A program made the position numbers and the translations under genes. From contig JABTUW010000004.1 of assembly GCA_015075185.1 (NCBI GenBank), positions 806,001 through 870,000 of the forward strand: a DNA stretch of 64,000 nucleotides. Reading direction: 5' to 3'. The notes below the pieces were generated by a model that saw nothing but the letters and a program-made list of their open reading frames with translations, searched no databases and had not been told where the DNA came from. Positions within the stretch are counted from its first letter, which is position 1. Each line of letters opens with the position of its first letter. Below are positions 9,180 through 17,121 of this stretch, piece after piece. The DNA comes from Anaerolineales bacterium. GTDB lineage: Bacteria; Chloroflexota; Anaerolineae; 4572-78; J111.

Positions 9180-10028
9180 ATGAAATTCGGTGTAAACACC
9201 TGGGTCTGGACCGCCCCCCTGACCATTCCAGACTTAAAAACTCTGGCCCCCCATATCAAAAAGGGCGGCTTTGACTGGATCGAGCTGCCCGTCGAAGGCG
9301 TTGACGACTATGACCCCGTCGAAGCGGGAGCGATTATCCGCGACTGTGGCCTGGGAGCCAGTATTTGCGCGGCGATGGGACCGGACCGCGATCTGATCCA
9401 CGAGGACAAGGCCATCCAGGAGAATGGAGTGGCTTATCTGCGCCAGTGCCTCGACATCGCCAAGACGGTTGGGGCGACCAACCTGGTCGGGCCGCTCTAC
9501 TCGGCGGTGGGCCGCACCTGGCAGTCGACTCCGCAGGAACGAGAGCGCGACCTGGAACTGCTGGTCTCGTACCTGCGCCCGCTGGCCGACTACGCCGCCG
9601 ACCGCGGCGTCACTATGTGCGTCGAGCCGCTGAACCGCTTCGAGACCAGCTTTATCAACCTTGCCCGCCAGGTCATCGAGGTCGTGGAGCGGGTAGACCG
9701 GCCCGCCTGCCAGATCATGCTCGACACCTTCCATATGAATATTGAAGAATCCTCTCTGGGCGACGCCATTCGCTCGGTTGGCTCCCGCCTGCGCCACTTC
9801 CACTCCTGTGAAAATGATCGCAGCGCACCCGGTGCGGGCCACGTCCCCTGGAACGAGGTCGCTCAGGCCCTGAAAGATATTAACTACGATGGCCCCGTTG
9901 TGATCGAGTCCTTCACCCCCAAAGTCAAAAGCATCGCCCGCGCCGCCGCCATCTGGCGTCCTCTGGCTGCAAGCCCCGACGCCCTGGCCTTCAACGGGCT
10001 GGCATTTTTGAAGAAGTTGTTAGCCTAG
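9180..10028 (+). CDS. D-tagatose/D-psicose 3-epimerase-like TIM-barrel protein
   Basis: A 282-residue TIM barrel with the classic ketose 3-epimerase residues: EPLNRFE (metal-binding and catalytic Glu), LDTFHMN (metal Asp), HSCENDR (metal His) and VIESF (second catalytic Glu). The family epimerises ketoses at C3 using Mn or Co. GGAGG is correctly spaced before the ATG. The most canonical of the three isomerase-like genes in this island. Confidence 0.83.
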   Translation: MKFGVNTWVWTAPLTIPDLKTLAPHIKKGGFDWIELPVEGVDDYDPVEAGAIIRDCGLGASICAAMGPDRDLIHEDKAIQENGVAYLRQCLDIAKTVGATNLVGPLYSAVGRTWQSTPQERERDLELLVSYLRPLADYAADRGVTMCVEPLNRFETSFINLARQVIEVVERVDRPACQIMLDTFHMNIEESSLGDAIRSVGSRLRHFHSCENDRSAPGAGHVPWNEVAQALKDINYDGPVVIESFTPKVKSIARAAAIWRPLAASPDALAFNGLAFLKKLLA

Positions 10029-10060
10029 TTTGGTTTAATCCTCAGAATTCCGCTTCAGCC

Positions 10061-10116
10061 TGACCGCCGACCGCAGACGGCAGACCGCCCTCATCGGACG
10101 AGTACTGCGGCGGTCA
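10061..10116. repeat. GACCGC/GCGGTC word hairpin
   Basis: Arms TGACCGCCG (10061-10069) and CGGCGGTCA (10108-10116), with extra GCGGTCAGC words up to 10136 and the next Shine-Dalgarno directly after. The same GACCGCTGACCGCTGACC words recur inside the glycosyltransferase gene at 63652. Confidence 0.55.
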
Positions 10117-10150
10117 GCGGTCAGCAGTCAGCGGTCGCAAGGAGGCGACG

Positions 10151-11365
10151 ATGCCTAAAACAATTCTCCTCATTGGCACATTAGACACCAAGGGAGCGGA
10201 ATATGCCTATGTCCGCGATTTGATTGTGAGTCGTGGGCACCAGGTATTGACCCTCAACGCCGGTGTGACCGGCGAGCCGGCCTTTTCCCCCGACATCAAC
10301 GCCGCACAGGTGGCCGAGGCCGGCGGCGGCAATCTGGCCGAATTGCGCCAGCAGGCCGACCGCGGCGCAGCCCTGGAAGTGATGACCCGTGGGGCCGGCA
10401 AAATGGCCGCGCGCTTGTACGCCGAGGGCAAATTCGACGGGGTGCTGGGGCTGGGCGGCTCCGGCGGCACGGCGATTGCCACCGCGGCCATGCGCGAACT
10501 GCCGGTTGGCCTGCCCAAGGTCATGGTTTCTACGGTGGCCTCCGGCGACGTGCAGCCCTACGTCGGGGTCAAAGACATTGCCATGCTGTACTCGGTCGTG
10601 GACATTGCCGGGCTGAACCGGCTGTCGCGCCGGATTCTGGCCAATGCCGCCGGTATGGTCTGCGGCGCGGTAGAGCAGGAAGCGCCCGCGGCTGAAGACA
10701 AGCCGCTGGTGGCGGCAACCATGTTCGGCGTGACCACACCCTGTGTCACTATGGTCCGCGAGAAGCTGGAAGGGGCCGGTTACGAAGTGCTGGTCTTTCA
10801 TGCCACCGGCAGCGGCGGCCAGGCCATGGAGAGCCTGATCAGCGCCGGGTTCCTTGCCGGTGTGGCCGACATCACCACGACCGAGTGGTGCGATGAGCTG
10901 GTCGGCGGGGTGCTCAACGCCGGGCCGCACCGGCTGGAAGCGGCAGCCAAAGCGGGCCTGCCCCAGGTCGTTTCGTGCGGCGCGCTGGATATGGTCAATT
11001 TCTGGGCCATGGAGACCGTGCCGCCGCAGTTCAAAAAACGGACCCTCTACAAACACAACCCCAACGTGACCTTGATGCGGACCACGCCCCAGGAGTGCGC
11101 CGAACTGGGCCGGATCATCGCCAGCAAGCTCAACCAGGCCGCCGGCCCGACGGTCCTGTTCATCCCGCTCAAGGGTGTCAGCGCCATTGACCAAGAGGGC
11201 CAGCCCTTCTACCTGCCCGAAGCCGACGCCGCCCTCTTTGAGTCCCTCCGCCGCAACATCCGCCCGCCGGTTGAGCTGGTCGAGCTGGACCTGCACATCA
11301 ACGACCCGGAGTTTGCCGCGGCCATGGCAGCGCGGCTGCTGGGGATGCTGGGGGCACAGGGGTAG
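10151..11365 (+). CDS. Tm-1-like (UPF0261) ATP-binding protein
   Basis: A 404-residue protein of the UPF0261 family, beginning ILLIGTLDTKG and containing Gly-rich loops GLGGSGGTA and HATGSGGQA. It corresponds to the N-terminal half of tomato Tm-1, the tobamovirus-resistance protein, whose second half matches the TIM-barrel gene at 14839. Bacterial members often sit in sugar-acid catabolic loci, but their reaction is not established to my knowledge. AAGGAGG precedes the ATG. Confidence 0.8.
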   Translation: MPKTILLIGTLDTKGAEYAYVRDLIVSRGHQVLTLNAGVTGEPAFSPDINAAQVAEAGGGNLAELRQQADRGAALEVMTRGAGKMAARLYAEGKFDGVLGLGGSGGTAIATAAMRELPVGLPKVMVSTVASGDVQPYVGVKDIAMLYSVVDIAGLNRLSRRILANAAGMVCGAVEQEAPAAEDKPLVAATMFGVTTPCVTMVREKLEGAGYEVLVFHATGSGGQAMESLISAGFLAGVADITTTEWCDELVGGVLNAGPHRLEAAAKAGLPQVVSCGALDMVNFWAMETVPPQFKKRTLYKHNPNVTLMRTTPQECAELGRIIASKLNQAAGPTVLFIPLKGVSAIDQEGQPFYLPEADAALFESLRRNIRPPVELVELDLHINDPEFAAAMAARLLGMLGAQG

Positions 11366-11391
11366 TCTAAACTTAACTTACGGAATTAGCT

Positions 11392-11499
11392 CGAAAATCA
11401 TCCTTCGATACGGGCTAACGCCCTACTCAGGATGATTTTCGGCTGATGATCGCATCCTGAGTAGCCTTGAGCGAAGTGAAAGGCGTATCGAAGGATGCG
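11392..11499. repeat. Two head-to-head CTTCGATACG/CTACTCAGGATG repeat units
   Basis: Unit one has 12-bp arms CGAAAATCATCC (11392-11403) and GGATGATTTTCG (11430-11441). Unit two has CGCATCCT (11451-11458) and AGGATGCG (11492-11499) in the opposite orientation. A third copy is at 41748-41800. MITE-like intergenic element of a type common in bacterial genomes. Confidence 0.65.
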
Positions 11500-11539
11500 C
11501 TTTGAGAAACTCCGAACTCTGGTTAGAAAGGAAACTATC

Positions 11540-11965
11540 ATGGACAAGCAAACGCTCATTGCTCATTTGAACGAAGACCTCGCCGGCGAACTCGGCGCGA
11601 TTATCCAATACATTACCTATGCGGCCAAGGCCACCGGCCCATACCGGCCTCAACTGGCCCAATTTTTCCTGGCGGAAGTGGCCGACGAGCAGCTCCACGC
11701 CCAGTTTTTGGCCAACAAGATTGTCGCCCTGGGCGGCGAGCCGGCCACCCAACCCCGCCCGGTGCCGGCGGCACGGACCAACCGCGCCATGCTGGAAGCC
11801 GTCCTGGCCGCCGAACGGCAGGCCACCGCCGACTATACCCAGCGGGCCAAGGAGGCCGAAGAGCTGGGCGACAAGGGGCTGGTGGTCCAGTTGGAAGACA
11901 TGGTCCGTGACGAGAGCGGCCACTCCGAGGAAACCGAGCGTATGCTGCGCGATTGGCCGCTTTGA
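11540..11965 (+). CDS. Ferritin-like diiron protein (bacterioferritin/DPS-like)
   Basis: A 141-residue four-helix protein. Helix 1 has AGELGAIIQY, helix 2 EVADEQLHAQ (an ExxxxxH-type iron ligand set), and the third and fourth helices carry AERQATADY and DESGHSEE, giving the usual repeated Glu/His ligands. Likely iron binding or peroxide handling. The ATG at 11540 follows AGAAAGGA; an upstream in-frame ATG at 11495 lies in repeat DNA and is rejected. Confidence 0.75.
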   Translation: MDKQTLIAHLNEDLAGELGAIIQYITYAAKATGPYRPQLAQFFLAEVADEQLHAQFLANKIVALGGEPATQPRPVPAARTNRAMLEAVLAAERQATADYTQRAKEAEELGDKGLVVQLEDMVRDESGHSEETERMLRDWPL

Positions 11966-12000
11966 TTGGGTTTAAAGTTCGGGATCGCTGAGGTGGAAGA

Positions 12001-12043
12001 GTTCCAGATAAAACCCTTATTCTGCGGAATATCTGGAACTTTT
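12001..12043 (+). terminator. Terminator-like hairpin after ferritin-like gene
   Basis: Arms GTTCCAGATA (12001-12010) and TATCTGGAAC (12030-12039) followed by TTTT. Separates the ferritin-like gene from the AT-rich gene downstream. Confidence 0.5.
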
Positions 12044-12121
12044 CCAGATATAGATGGTTTCGGTTGACCAGGAAACTGCCTTAGCTCATCAACGGAATAG
12101 CAAAAGAGTATAACAGGGTAG

Positions 12122-12727
12122 ATGAACTTATTAGAAAACAGCTTTGATGCTCTCCGGGATATTCCTTTATCTAAATTGCCAAATATGTTGGATGGAACAT
12201 TATTTCTTCAATTCCTTCCGCAGAATACTGTACTATTAACCCAACAGGCAATACGGGATGCCTTTTCGACAGAAGAACCTCGTTTATTAACTTTAATAGC
12301 TCATCTATATTTGGATTATGTGCTTGGATTACTTTTAAATAACGAAAAACATAATCTTAACAAATCCCAACAAGAGTCCTTTCATGCTAAACTTCAATTT
12401 CTAAACTCAATCGGAAAATTTCAAAATGATGTATATGCATCTCTAACTGAAGTCAATAGATTGCGGAATTTGTTTGCACACAATATCTTTTTTGAGATTA
12501 CAGATTGGAATCCTGCCGTTATACCCTACGTTCACAAACATAATCTAGTGGTTCCGAAGCGAAAAAACCTGTTACGTGCCTTTTCGGTTTTGATTATTAG
12601 GTTTACATTTTTAACCCTTCTTGAGGAATTAGAAAGAGATAATAGGTGGTTATATTTTGAATATATCTACCGAACATACCAAAGTCGCGTAGGAATAATT
12701 CGGCCTTGGAAGTGGCAAAATATCTAA
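12122..12727 (+). CDS. HEPN-like hypothetical protein, AT-rich
   Basis: A 201-residue, mainly alpha-helical soluble protein. The segment RNLFAH (Arg115 to His120) matches the R-x4-H motif of HEPN domains, known as RNase active sites in many toxin and defence proteins and also present in MltR/DUF4145-like proteins. The gene is strikingly AT-rich beside its GC-rich neighbours, which suggests recent transfer. No nucleotidyltransferase antitoxin partner is adjacent. A HEPN role is inferred from the motif and helical context only. Confidence 0.55.
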   Translation: MNLLENSFDALRDIPLSKLPNMLDGTLFLQFLPQNTVLLTQQAIRDAFSTEEPRLLTLIAHLYLDYVLGLLLNNEKHNLNKSQQESFHAKLQFLNSIGKFQNDVYASLTEVNRLRNLFAHNIFFEITDWNPAVIPYVHKHNLVVPKRKNLLRAFSVLIIRFTFLTLLEELERDNRWLYFEYIYRTYQSRVGIIRPWKWQNI

Positions 12728-12832
12728 AGCGTAATTCATCTGCACCATAAGTGATAGTTAAAGCAAGAAGAGTAGACATTTTGCTGGCTTGGCGGTAGCT
12801 GATACACGTTTCGCTAAGCGTGAATATAAGAA

Positions 12833-13831
12833 ATGGAACAGCAAATCAAAGACCGCTACAGCGACGCCATCTTGCAGGAAGCCATGTGCCGCTATGGCCT
12901 GACCAACGGGCAGGTCCGGTCCCTTGACGCCTTTGAGAGCTTCATCTACGAGTTTGAGCGAGATTCGCAGGGCTATATCCTGCGCGTCGGGCACACACTG
13001 CGCAAGAGCGAAGCGCTGGTTCTGGGGGAAGTGGATTGGATCAACACTCTGGTCGAAGGTGGCGTCTCCGTCGCCCGGGCGATCCCCTCGGACAGCGGGC
13101 AGCTCGTGGAAGCGGTGGACGATGGTCAGGGCGGGCAGTTCCTGGCCACAGCGTTTGTCAAAGCGCAAGGCCAGCCGCCCTGGGAGTTGTGGACGCCCGG
13201 CCTTTATGAAAGCTACGGGCGGCTGATCGGCTCGATGCACGCGCTGGCGGAGCAGTACCAGCCCGCCCAGCCGGCCTGGAAGCGCCCGGAGTGGGACGAC
13301 GAGAGCATGGAGTTTGTCGAGCGCTACCTGCCGGTTTCAGAAACCGCAGCGAAGGAGAAGTACCGCGCCCTGTGCGCTCATTTGCGCGACCTGCCCAAAG
13401 AACGCACGGCCTACGGCCTGATCCACCAGGACGCGCACGGCAGCAACTTTTTGGTGGACGAAGCCGGGACCATCACCCTGTTTGATTTTGACGACTGTGT
13501 GTATAGCTGGTTTATCAACGATATTGCGATTGTGCTGTTTTATATCGTCATGGACGCCGCCGACTGGCCCGCCTTCACCCAGGAGTTTATGACCCATTTT
13601 TTGCGCGGCTACCGGCAGGTCCGCCCGTTAGACCCGCAGTGGTTGAAGGAGATACCCAATTTCTTGAAACTCCGCGAATTGGAACTGTATGCGGTGATCC
13701 ATCGCGACTTTGACGTGAGCCATATTGACCACTGGTGGTGTGCCCGTTTTATGCGCGGCCGCAAAGAGAAGATCGAGCAGGACCGGCCCTTTATTGACTT
13801 TGACTTCGAGTCGCTGGCCGCAGTTTTATAG
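12833..13831 (+). CDS. Aminoglycoside-phosphotransferase-fold kinase
   Basis: A 332-residue APH/choline-kinase-fold protein. The catalytic loop is HQDAHGSNF and the metal-binding Asp is in LFDFDDC, both in order in the C-terminal half; the N-terminal lobe is less conserved. Such proteins phosphorylate small alcohols or sugars, homoserine, or antibiotics; substrate unknown. The Shine-Dalgarno is weak. It follows an AT-rich foreign-looking gene, so resistance is possible but not shown. Confidence 0.75.
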   Translation: MEQQIKDRYSDAILQEAMCRYGLTNGQVRSLDAFESFIYEFERDSQGYILRVGHTLRKSEALVLGEVDWINTLVEGGVSVARAIPSDSGQLVEAVDDGQGGQFLATAFVKAQGQPPWELWTPGLYESYGRLIGSMHALAEQYQPAQPAWKRPEWDDESMEFVERYLPVSETAAKEKYRALCAHLRDLPKERTAYGLIHQDAHGSNFLVDEAGTITLFDFDDCVYSWFINDIAIVLFYIVMDAADWPAFTQEFMTHFLRGYRQVRPLDPQWLKEIPNFLKLRELELYAVIHRDFDVSHIDHWWCARFMRGRKEKIEQDRPFIDFDFESLAAVL

Positions 13832-13833
13832 AA

Positions 13834-13872
13834 GTGTTCATGAGCGTATCACCCGCCACCGATATTGAAACA
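13834..13872. repeat. 39-bp dispersed intergenic element, copy C
   Basis: Aligns without gaps to elements at 16940-16978 and 48894-48932 (26 of 39 identical with the latter by eye). Shared core: TCAYGARC near the start and GAT/AAT-TGAAA at the end. It lies just after a stop codon and upstream of the next gene. Confidence 0.4.
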
Positions 13873-13876
13873 TTCG

Positions 13877-13960
13877 CCCTCACCCTAACCCTCTCCCACT
13901 GTGAGAGGGGACGCTTGGCTTTCTCCCCTCGCCCAAAGGGCGAGGGGCCGGGGGTGAGGG
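13877..13960. repeat. CCCTCACCC...GGGTGAGGG palindromic repeat
   Basis: Outer arms CCCTCACCC (13877-13885) and GGGTGAGGG (13952-13960); inner perfect stem CCCCTCGCCC (13925-13934) and GGGCGAGGGG (13938-13947). A widespread intergenic palindrome class. A related G/C-run palindrome sits inside the coding sequence at 63263. Confidence 0.65.
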
Positions 13961-13994
13961 CTATTCTCAAAGGAGGGCGCAAGAGAAATATATC

Positions 13995-14477
13995 ATGCTG
14001 ACGCTCAAAGAAGCCGCCCAGGAATTCCTGGCGCAAAAACGGATTGCCGTCGCCGGCGTCTCGCGCCAGGGCGACACGGCGGCCAATGCCATCTACAAGA
14101 AGCTGCGCCAGGGGGGTTATGACGTCTTCCCGGTCAATCCTAACGCGGCGGAAGTCGAAGGGGACCGCTGCTACCCTACCCTGGCCGCGATCCCCGGCGG
14201 GGTTGAGGCGGTGGTTATTGCCACGCACCCCAACGTTACGGAGCAGGTGGTACGCGAGTGCGCCGCCCTGGGGATCAAGCGGCTGTGGATGCACCGCTCC
14301 TTTGGCCAGGGCAGCGTAGACGACGAAGCGGTGCGGCTATGCGCAGAACTGGGGCTAAGCGTCATCCCCGGCAGTTGCCCGCTGATGTTCTGCGAGCCGG
14401 TGGACGTGGGCCACAAGTGCCTGCGCTGGTTTCTGCAGGTCAGCGGGAAAGCGGCAAAGCCAAACTACAACAGTTAA
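13995..14477 (+). CDS. CoA-binding domain protein (YccU-like)
   Basis: A 160-residue single Rossmann-type CoA_binding domain, the nucleotide-binding module found alone in YccU-type proteins and as domain 1 of succinyl-CoA synthetase alpha. Motifs: IAVAGVSRQGDTAAN near the N-terminus, VFPVNPN, and the terminal GSCPLMFCEPV region. The nearest good Shine-Dalgarno (AGGAGGG) is about 18 bp upstream. Function of stand-alone members is unclear. Confidence 0.75.
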   Translation: MLTLKEAAQEFLAQKRIAVAGVSRQGDTAANAIYKKLRQGGYDVFPVNPNAAEVEGDRCYPTLAAIPGGVEAVVIATHPNVTEQVVRECAALGIKRLWMHRSFGQGSVDDEAVRLCAELGLSVIPGSCPLMFCEPVDVGHKCLRWFLQVSGKAAKPNYNS

Positions 14478-14486
14478 GGGACGACT

Positions 14487-14789
14487 ATGCACGCGCATAA
14501 TGTTTACTTTTGGTTAAAAAACGATTTAGACCCTGGCGACTTAAGCGCGTTTGAACAAGGGTTGCAGGCGCTAACGCATGATCCTACCGTGGAATCCGGT
14601 TACTACGGCCGGCCAGCCGACACCCAGCGCGAGGTGGTCGAAAATAGTTACACCTATGGACTGCTATTGCTGTTTGACGACCTGGCCGCCCATGACCGGT
14701 ATCAAGTGGGGGCTGTTCATCTCAAGTTTGTTGAAGCCCACGCCCCAAAATGGGCCAGAGTGGTCGTTCACGATATTGAGACTATTTAA
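14487..14789 (+). CDS. Dabb family (stress-responsive alpha/beta barrel) protein
   Basis: A 100-residue ferredoxin-like barrel protein: N-terminal strand NVYFWLKNDLD, later SYTYGLLLLFDD and HDRYQVGAVHLKFVE, all typical of Dabb proteins. Such proteins dimerise and bind small hydrophobic or polyketide-like molecules, though many are uncharacterised. Starts 9 bp after the CoA-binding gene with AGGGA upstream, so co-transcribed. Confidence 0.75.
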   Translation: MHAHNVYFWLKNDLDPGDLSAFEQGLQALTHDPTVESGYYGRPADTQREVVENSYTYGLLLLFDDLAAHDRYQVGAVHLKFVEAHAPKWARVVVHDIETI

Positions 14790-14838
14790 GCATTGTAACT
14801 GATTTTTTCATTACAAATTCTGAACAAGGAGGTTTATT

Positions 14839-15669
14839 ATGCCATTCATACCACGTGAAGAGTCGCTGCGGCGGCTGCGAGCGCAGGTAGCCAAGGGCAC
14901 GCCGATCATCGGCGCAGGCGCAGGAACCGGCATCTCGGCCAAATTTGCCGAACGCGGCGGCGTGGACATCATCATCATCTATAATTCGGGGCGCTACCGC
15001 ATGGCCGGGCGCGGCAGCCTGGCCGGCCTGCTGCCCTACGGCGACGCCAACGCCATCGTCAAGGAGATGGGGGCCGAGGTGCTGCCGGTGGTCAAAAATA
15101 CGCCGGTGCTGGCCGGCGTGTGCGGGACCGACCCTTTCCGGCTGATGCCGGTGCTTCTGCGTGAGCTGAAAGCGCAGGGCTTCGACGGGGTGCAGAACTT
15201 CCCCACCGTCGGCCTGTTCGACGGGGTCTTCCGGGCTAACCTGGAAGAGACCGGCATGGGTTACAGCCTGGAAGTCGAGATGGTCCGCCTGGCTCATGAA
15301 CTGGACATGCTGACCTGTCCTTACGTTTTCACCCCGGAGGAAGCGCGGGCCATGGCCGAGGCCGGGGCCGACGTGCTGGTCCCGCACATGGGCCTGACCA
15401 CCAAGGGTGCGATTGGCGCCTCCACGGCCCTCACCCTGGCAGAGTCGGCCAAGCGGGTCCAGGCGATGCGCGATGCGGCGGTCAAGATCAACCCGGACAT
15501 TTTGGTGCTCTGCCATGGCGGGCCGATTGCCGAGCCGCAGGATGCCCAGTACATCTTCGACCACACCGAAGGCATCGCCGGCTTCTTCGGGGCCAGCAGT
15601 ATCGAACGGCTGTCGGTCGAGCCGGCCATCGAAGGGCAAGCCCGAAATTTCAAAGGACTGCACCTGTAA
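14839..15669 (+). CDS. Phosphoenolpyruvate-hydrolase-like TIM-barrel protein (Tm-1 C-terminal half)
   Basis: A 276-residue TIM barrel of the PEP_hydrolase family (PF09370-like). Gly-rich GAGAGTGISAKFAE near residue 23 and the conserved GADVLVPHMGLTTKG loop are visible. In plants this fold is the second half of Tm-1; here it is separate from the UPF0261 gene at 10151. AAGGAGG precedes the ATG. Expected to act on a keto-acid or phosphorylated C3 intermediate, but the reaction is unproven. Confidence 0.78.
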   Translation: MPFIPREESLRRLRAQVAKGTPIIGAGAGTGISAKFAERGGVDIIIIYNSGRYRMAGRGSLAGLLPYGDANAIVKEMGAEVLPVVKNTPVLAGVCGTDPFRLMPVLLRELKAQGFDGVQNFPTVGLFDGVFRANLEETGMGYSLEVEMVRLAHELDMLTCPYVFTPEEARAMAEAGADVLVPHMGLTTKGAIGASTALTLAESAKRVQAMRDAAVKINPDILVLCHGGPIAEPQDAQYIFDHTEGIAGFFGASSIERLSVEPAIEGQARNFKGLHL

Positions 15670-15742
15670 AATAATGAAAAGGTACTGCCGAGTGCTCCGC
15701 ACCCGGCGGGGTAGCAAAGTAGCAGGAGGGAAGAATTTCCCC

Positions 15743-15770
15743 GTCTACCGTCTACCGTCTACCGTCTACT
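15743..15770. repeat. (GTCTACC)4 heptamer array in leader
   Basis: Four tandem heptamers (last ends T) followed by ATTTTCTGAGGAG, the Shine-Dalgarno of the next gene. A near-identical arrangement occurs at 17073-17100. Confidence 0.6.
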
Positions 15771-15789
15771 ATTTTCTGAGGAGTTGAAA

Positions 15790-16899
15790 ATGACCAAAAA
15801 AGTAAATGTTGCTATTGTTGGCCTGGGGTTTGGCGCTGAATTCATCCCCATTTATCAAAGACATCCTGATGCTGAGTGTTACGCCATCTGCCAGCGGAAT
15901 GAGGAAAACCTCAATAAGATCGGCGATGCCTTTGGCATTGACAAGCGCTACACCAGTTTTGACGAGCTGCTGGCCGACAAAGAGGTTGATGCCGTGCACA
16001 TCAACTCACCCATTGCCGACCATGCCTGGATGTCTGTTGCGGCGCTTAAGGCCGGTAAACACGCCGCCAGCACCGTGCCCATGGCGACCACCACCGAGGA
16101 ATGCCTGGCCATTGTCAAGGCCAGCAAAGAAGCGAAAAAAGTTTATATGATGATGGAAACGGCGGTCTATACCCGCGAGTTCCTCTACGCCAAGGATCTG
16201 GTCGAAAGCGGCAAACTGGGCAAAATCCAGTTTTTACGCGGCTCACACCAGCAAAATATGGGGCTGCCGGGCTGGCCGGCCTACTGGTATGGCTTCCCGC
16301 CGATGCACTACGCCACCCACGCGGTCAGCCCGCTCCTGGCGCTGGCCAAAACCACCGCCGAGTATGTCATTTGCCACGGCTCCGGGCGGATCAGCGAAGA
16401 ATACGTGCAAAAGTACAATTCGCCCTTTGCCGTTGAAACTTCAACTATGAAACTGCGGGACTCTGACCTGGCCTGCGAAGTGACCCGCTCGCTCTTTGAT
16501 ACCATCCGCCAATACCGGGAAAGCTTTGACGTCTACGGCACCAAACTTTCGTTTGAATGGGAGCAGGTGGCCGAAGAGGGGATGGTGATTTATTCCGGCT
16601 TTGAAGATACCGAGCGCATCAAGGTCCCGGATTTCGGCCATCTCCTGCCGCCGGAGATCGCTCCGTTCACCCTGGGCGGGGTCTACGATGAAGAGCATGC
16701 CCACACCTCGTTCATCCAGGGCAGCGGTCACGGCGGGTCGCACCCCCACATGGCCCACGAGTTTGTGCGGGCCATTGTCGAAGAACGAGAAGCGACCGTC
16801 AACGCGGTTACCGCCGCCAACTGGACCATGGCCGGAATTTGCTCGCACGAGTCCGCGATGAAAGGTGGGCAAAAAATAACAATCCCTGTTCCTGAATAA
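15790..16899 (+). CDS. Gfo/Idh/MocA family oxidoreductase
   Basis: A 369-residue NAD(P)-dependent dehydrogenase: N-terminal Rossmann IVGLGFGAEF and a C-terminal alpha/beta domain. The usual EKP motif position reads STVPMA, so the canonical lysine is absent, as in a subset of this family. ATG 15790 is preferred over TTG 15784 because GAGGAG (15778-15783) is ideally spaced. Lies between the TIM-barrel lyase-like gene and an isomerase gene, so probably oxidises a pathway sugar. Confidence 0.8.
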   Translation: MTKKVNVAIVGLGFGAEFIPIYQRHPDAECYAICQRNEENLNKIGDAFGIDKRYTSFDELLADKEVDAVHINSPIADHAWMSVAALKAGKHAASTVPMATTTEECLAIVKASKEAKKVYMMMETAVYTREFLYAKDLVESGKLGKIQFLRGSHQQNMGLPGWPAYWYGFPPMHYATHAVSPLLALAKTTAEYVICHGSGRISEEYVQKYNSPFAVETSTMKLRDSDLACEVTRSLFDTIRQYRESFDVYGTKLSFEWEQVAEEGMVIYSGFEDTERIKVPDFGHLLPPEIAPFTLGGVYDEEHAHTSFIQGSGHGGSHPHMAHEFVRAIVEEREATVNAVTAANWTMAGICSHESAMKGGQKITIPVPE

Positions 16900-16939
16900 G
16901 TGTTACAAACAATTCGTAAACTTTAAATTTTTCAAAAGA

Positions 16940-16978
16940 GTGTTCACGAACCTGTGGCACATCATCAACAATGAAAAG
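16940..16978. repeat. 39-bp dispersed intergenic element, copy A
   Basis: Ungapped match to copy B at 48894-48932 (29 of 39 identical by eye) and weaker to copy C at 13834. Both A and B are followed within 200 bp by a start codon. Confidence 0.5.
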
Positions 16979-17001
16979 GTAGCAGAGTAGCACGCCCTTT
17001 C

Positions 17002-17100
17002 CCCCTTCGGGGACGCCCGAAGGGGCGCGGCCAGCACCCGAAGGGGTGAGGTTGCAGGGAACTATTATCCCTGTCTACCGTCTACCCTCTACCGTCTACT
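17002..17100. repeat. CCCCTTCGG palindrome plus second GTCTACC array
   Basis: CCCCTTCGG (17002-17010) pairs with CCGAAGGGG (17017-17025). At 17073-17100 are four heptamers GTCTACC, GTCTACC, CTCTACC, GTCTACT, then ATTTTCAAAGGAG leading into the next gene. Confidence 0.55.
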
Positions 17101-17121
17101 ATTTTCAAAGGAGAATCAACG

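Noticed and set aside
10181..11296. Long minus-strand ORF (371 codons) opposite the Tm-1-like gene
   Set aside because: Shadow of a GC-rich coding gene; low-complexity composition, no family signature, and the + strand protein is a clear family member.
12833..13831. Antibiotic resistance gene
   Set aside because: The fold is shared with many metabolic kinases; no specific resistance subfamily motif could be recognised.
15743..15770. Possible CRISPR array
   Set aside because: Four immediately adjacent heptamers with no spacers, and no cas genes in the window.
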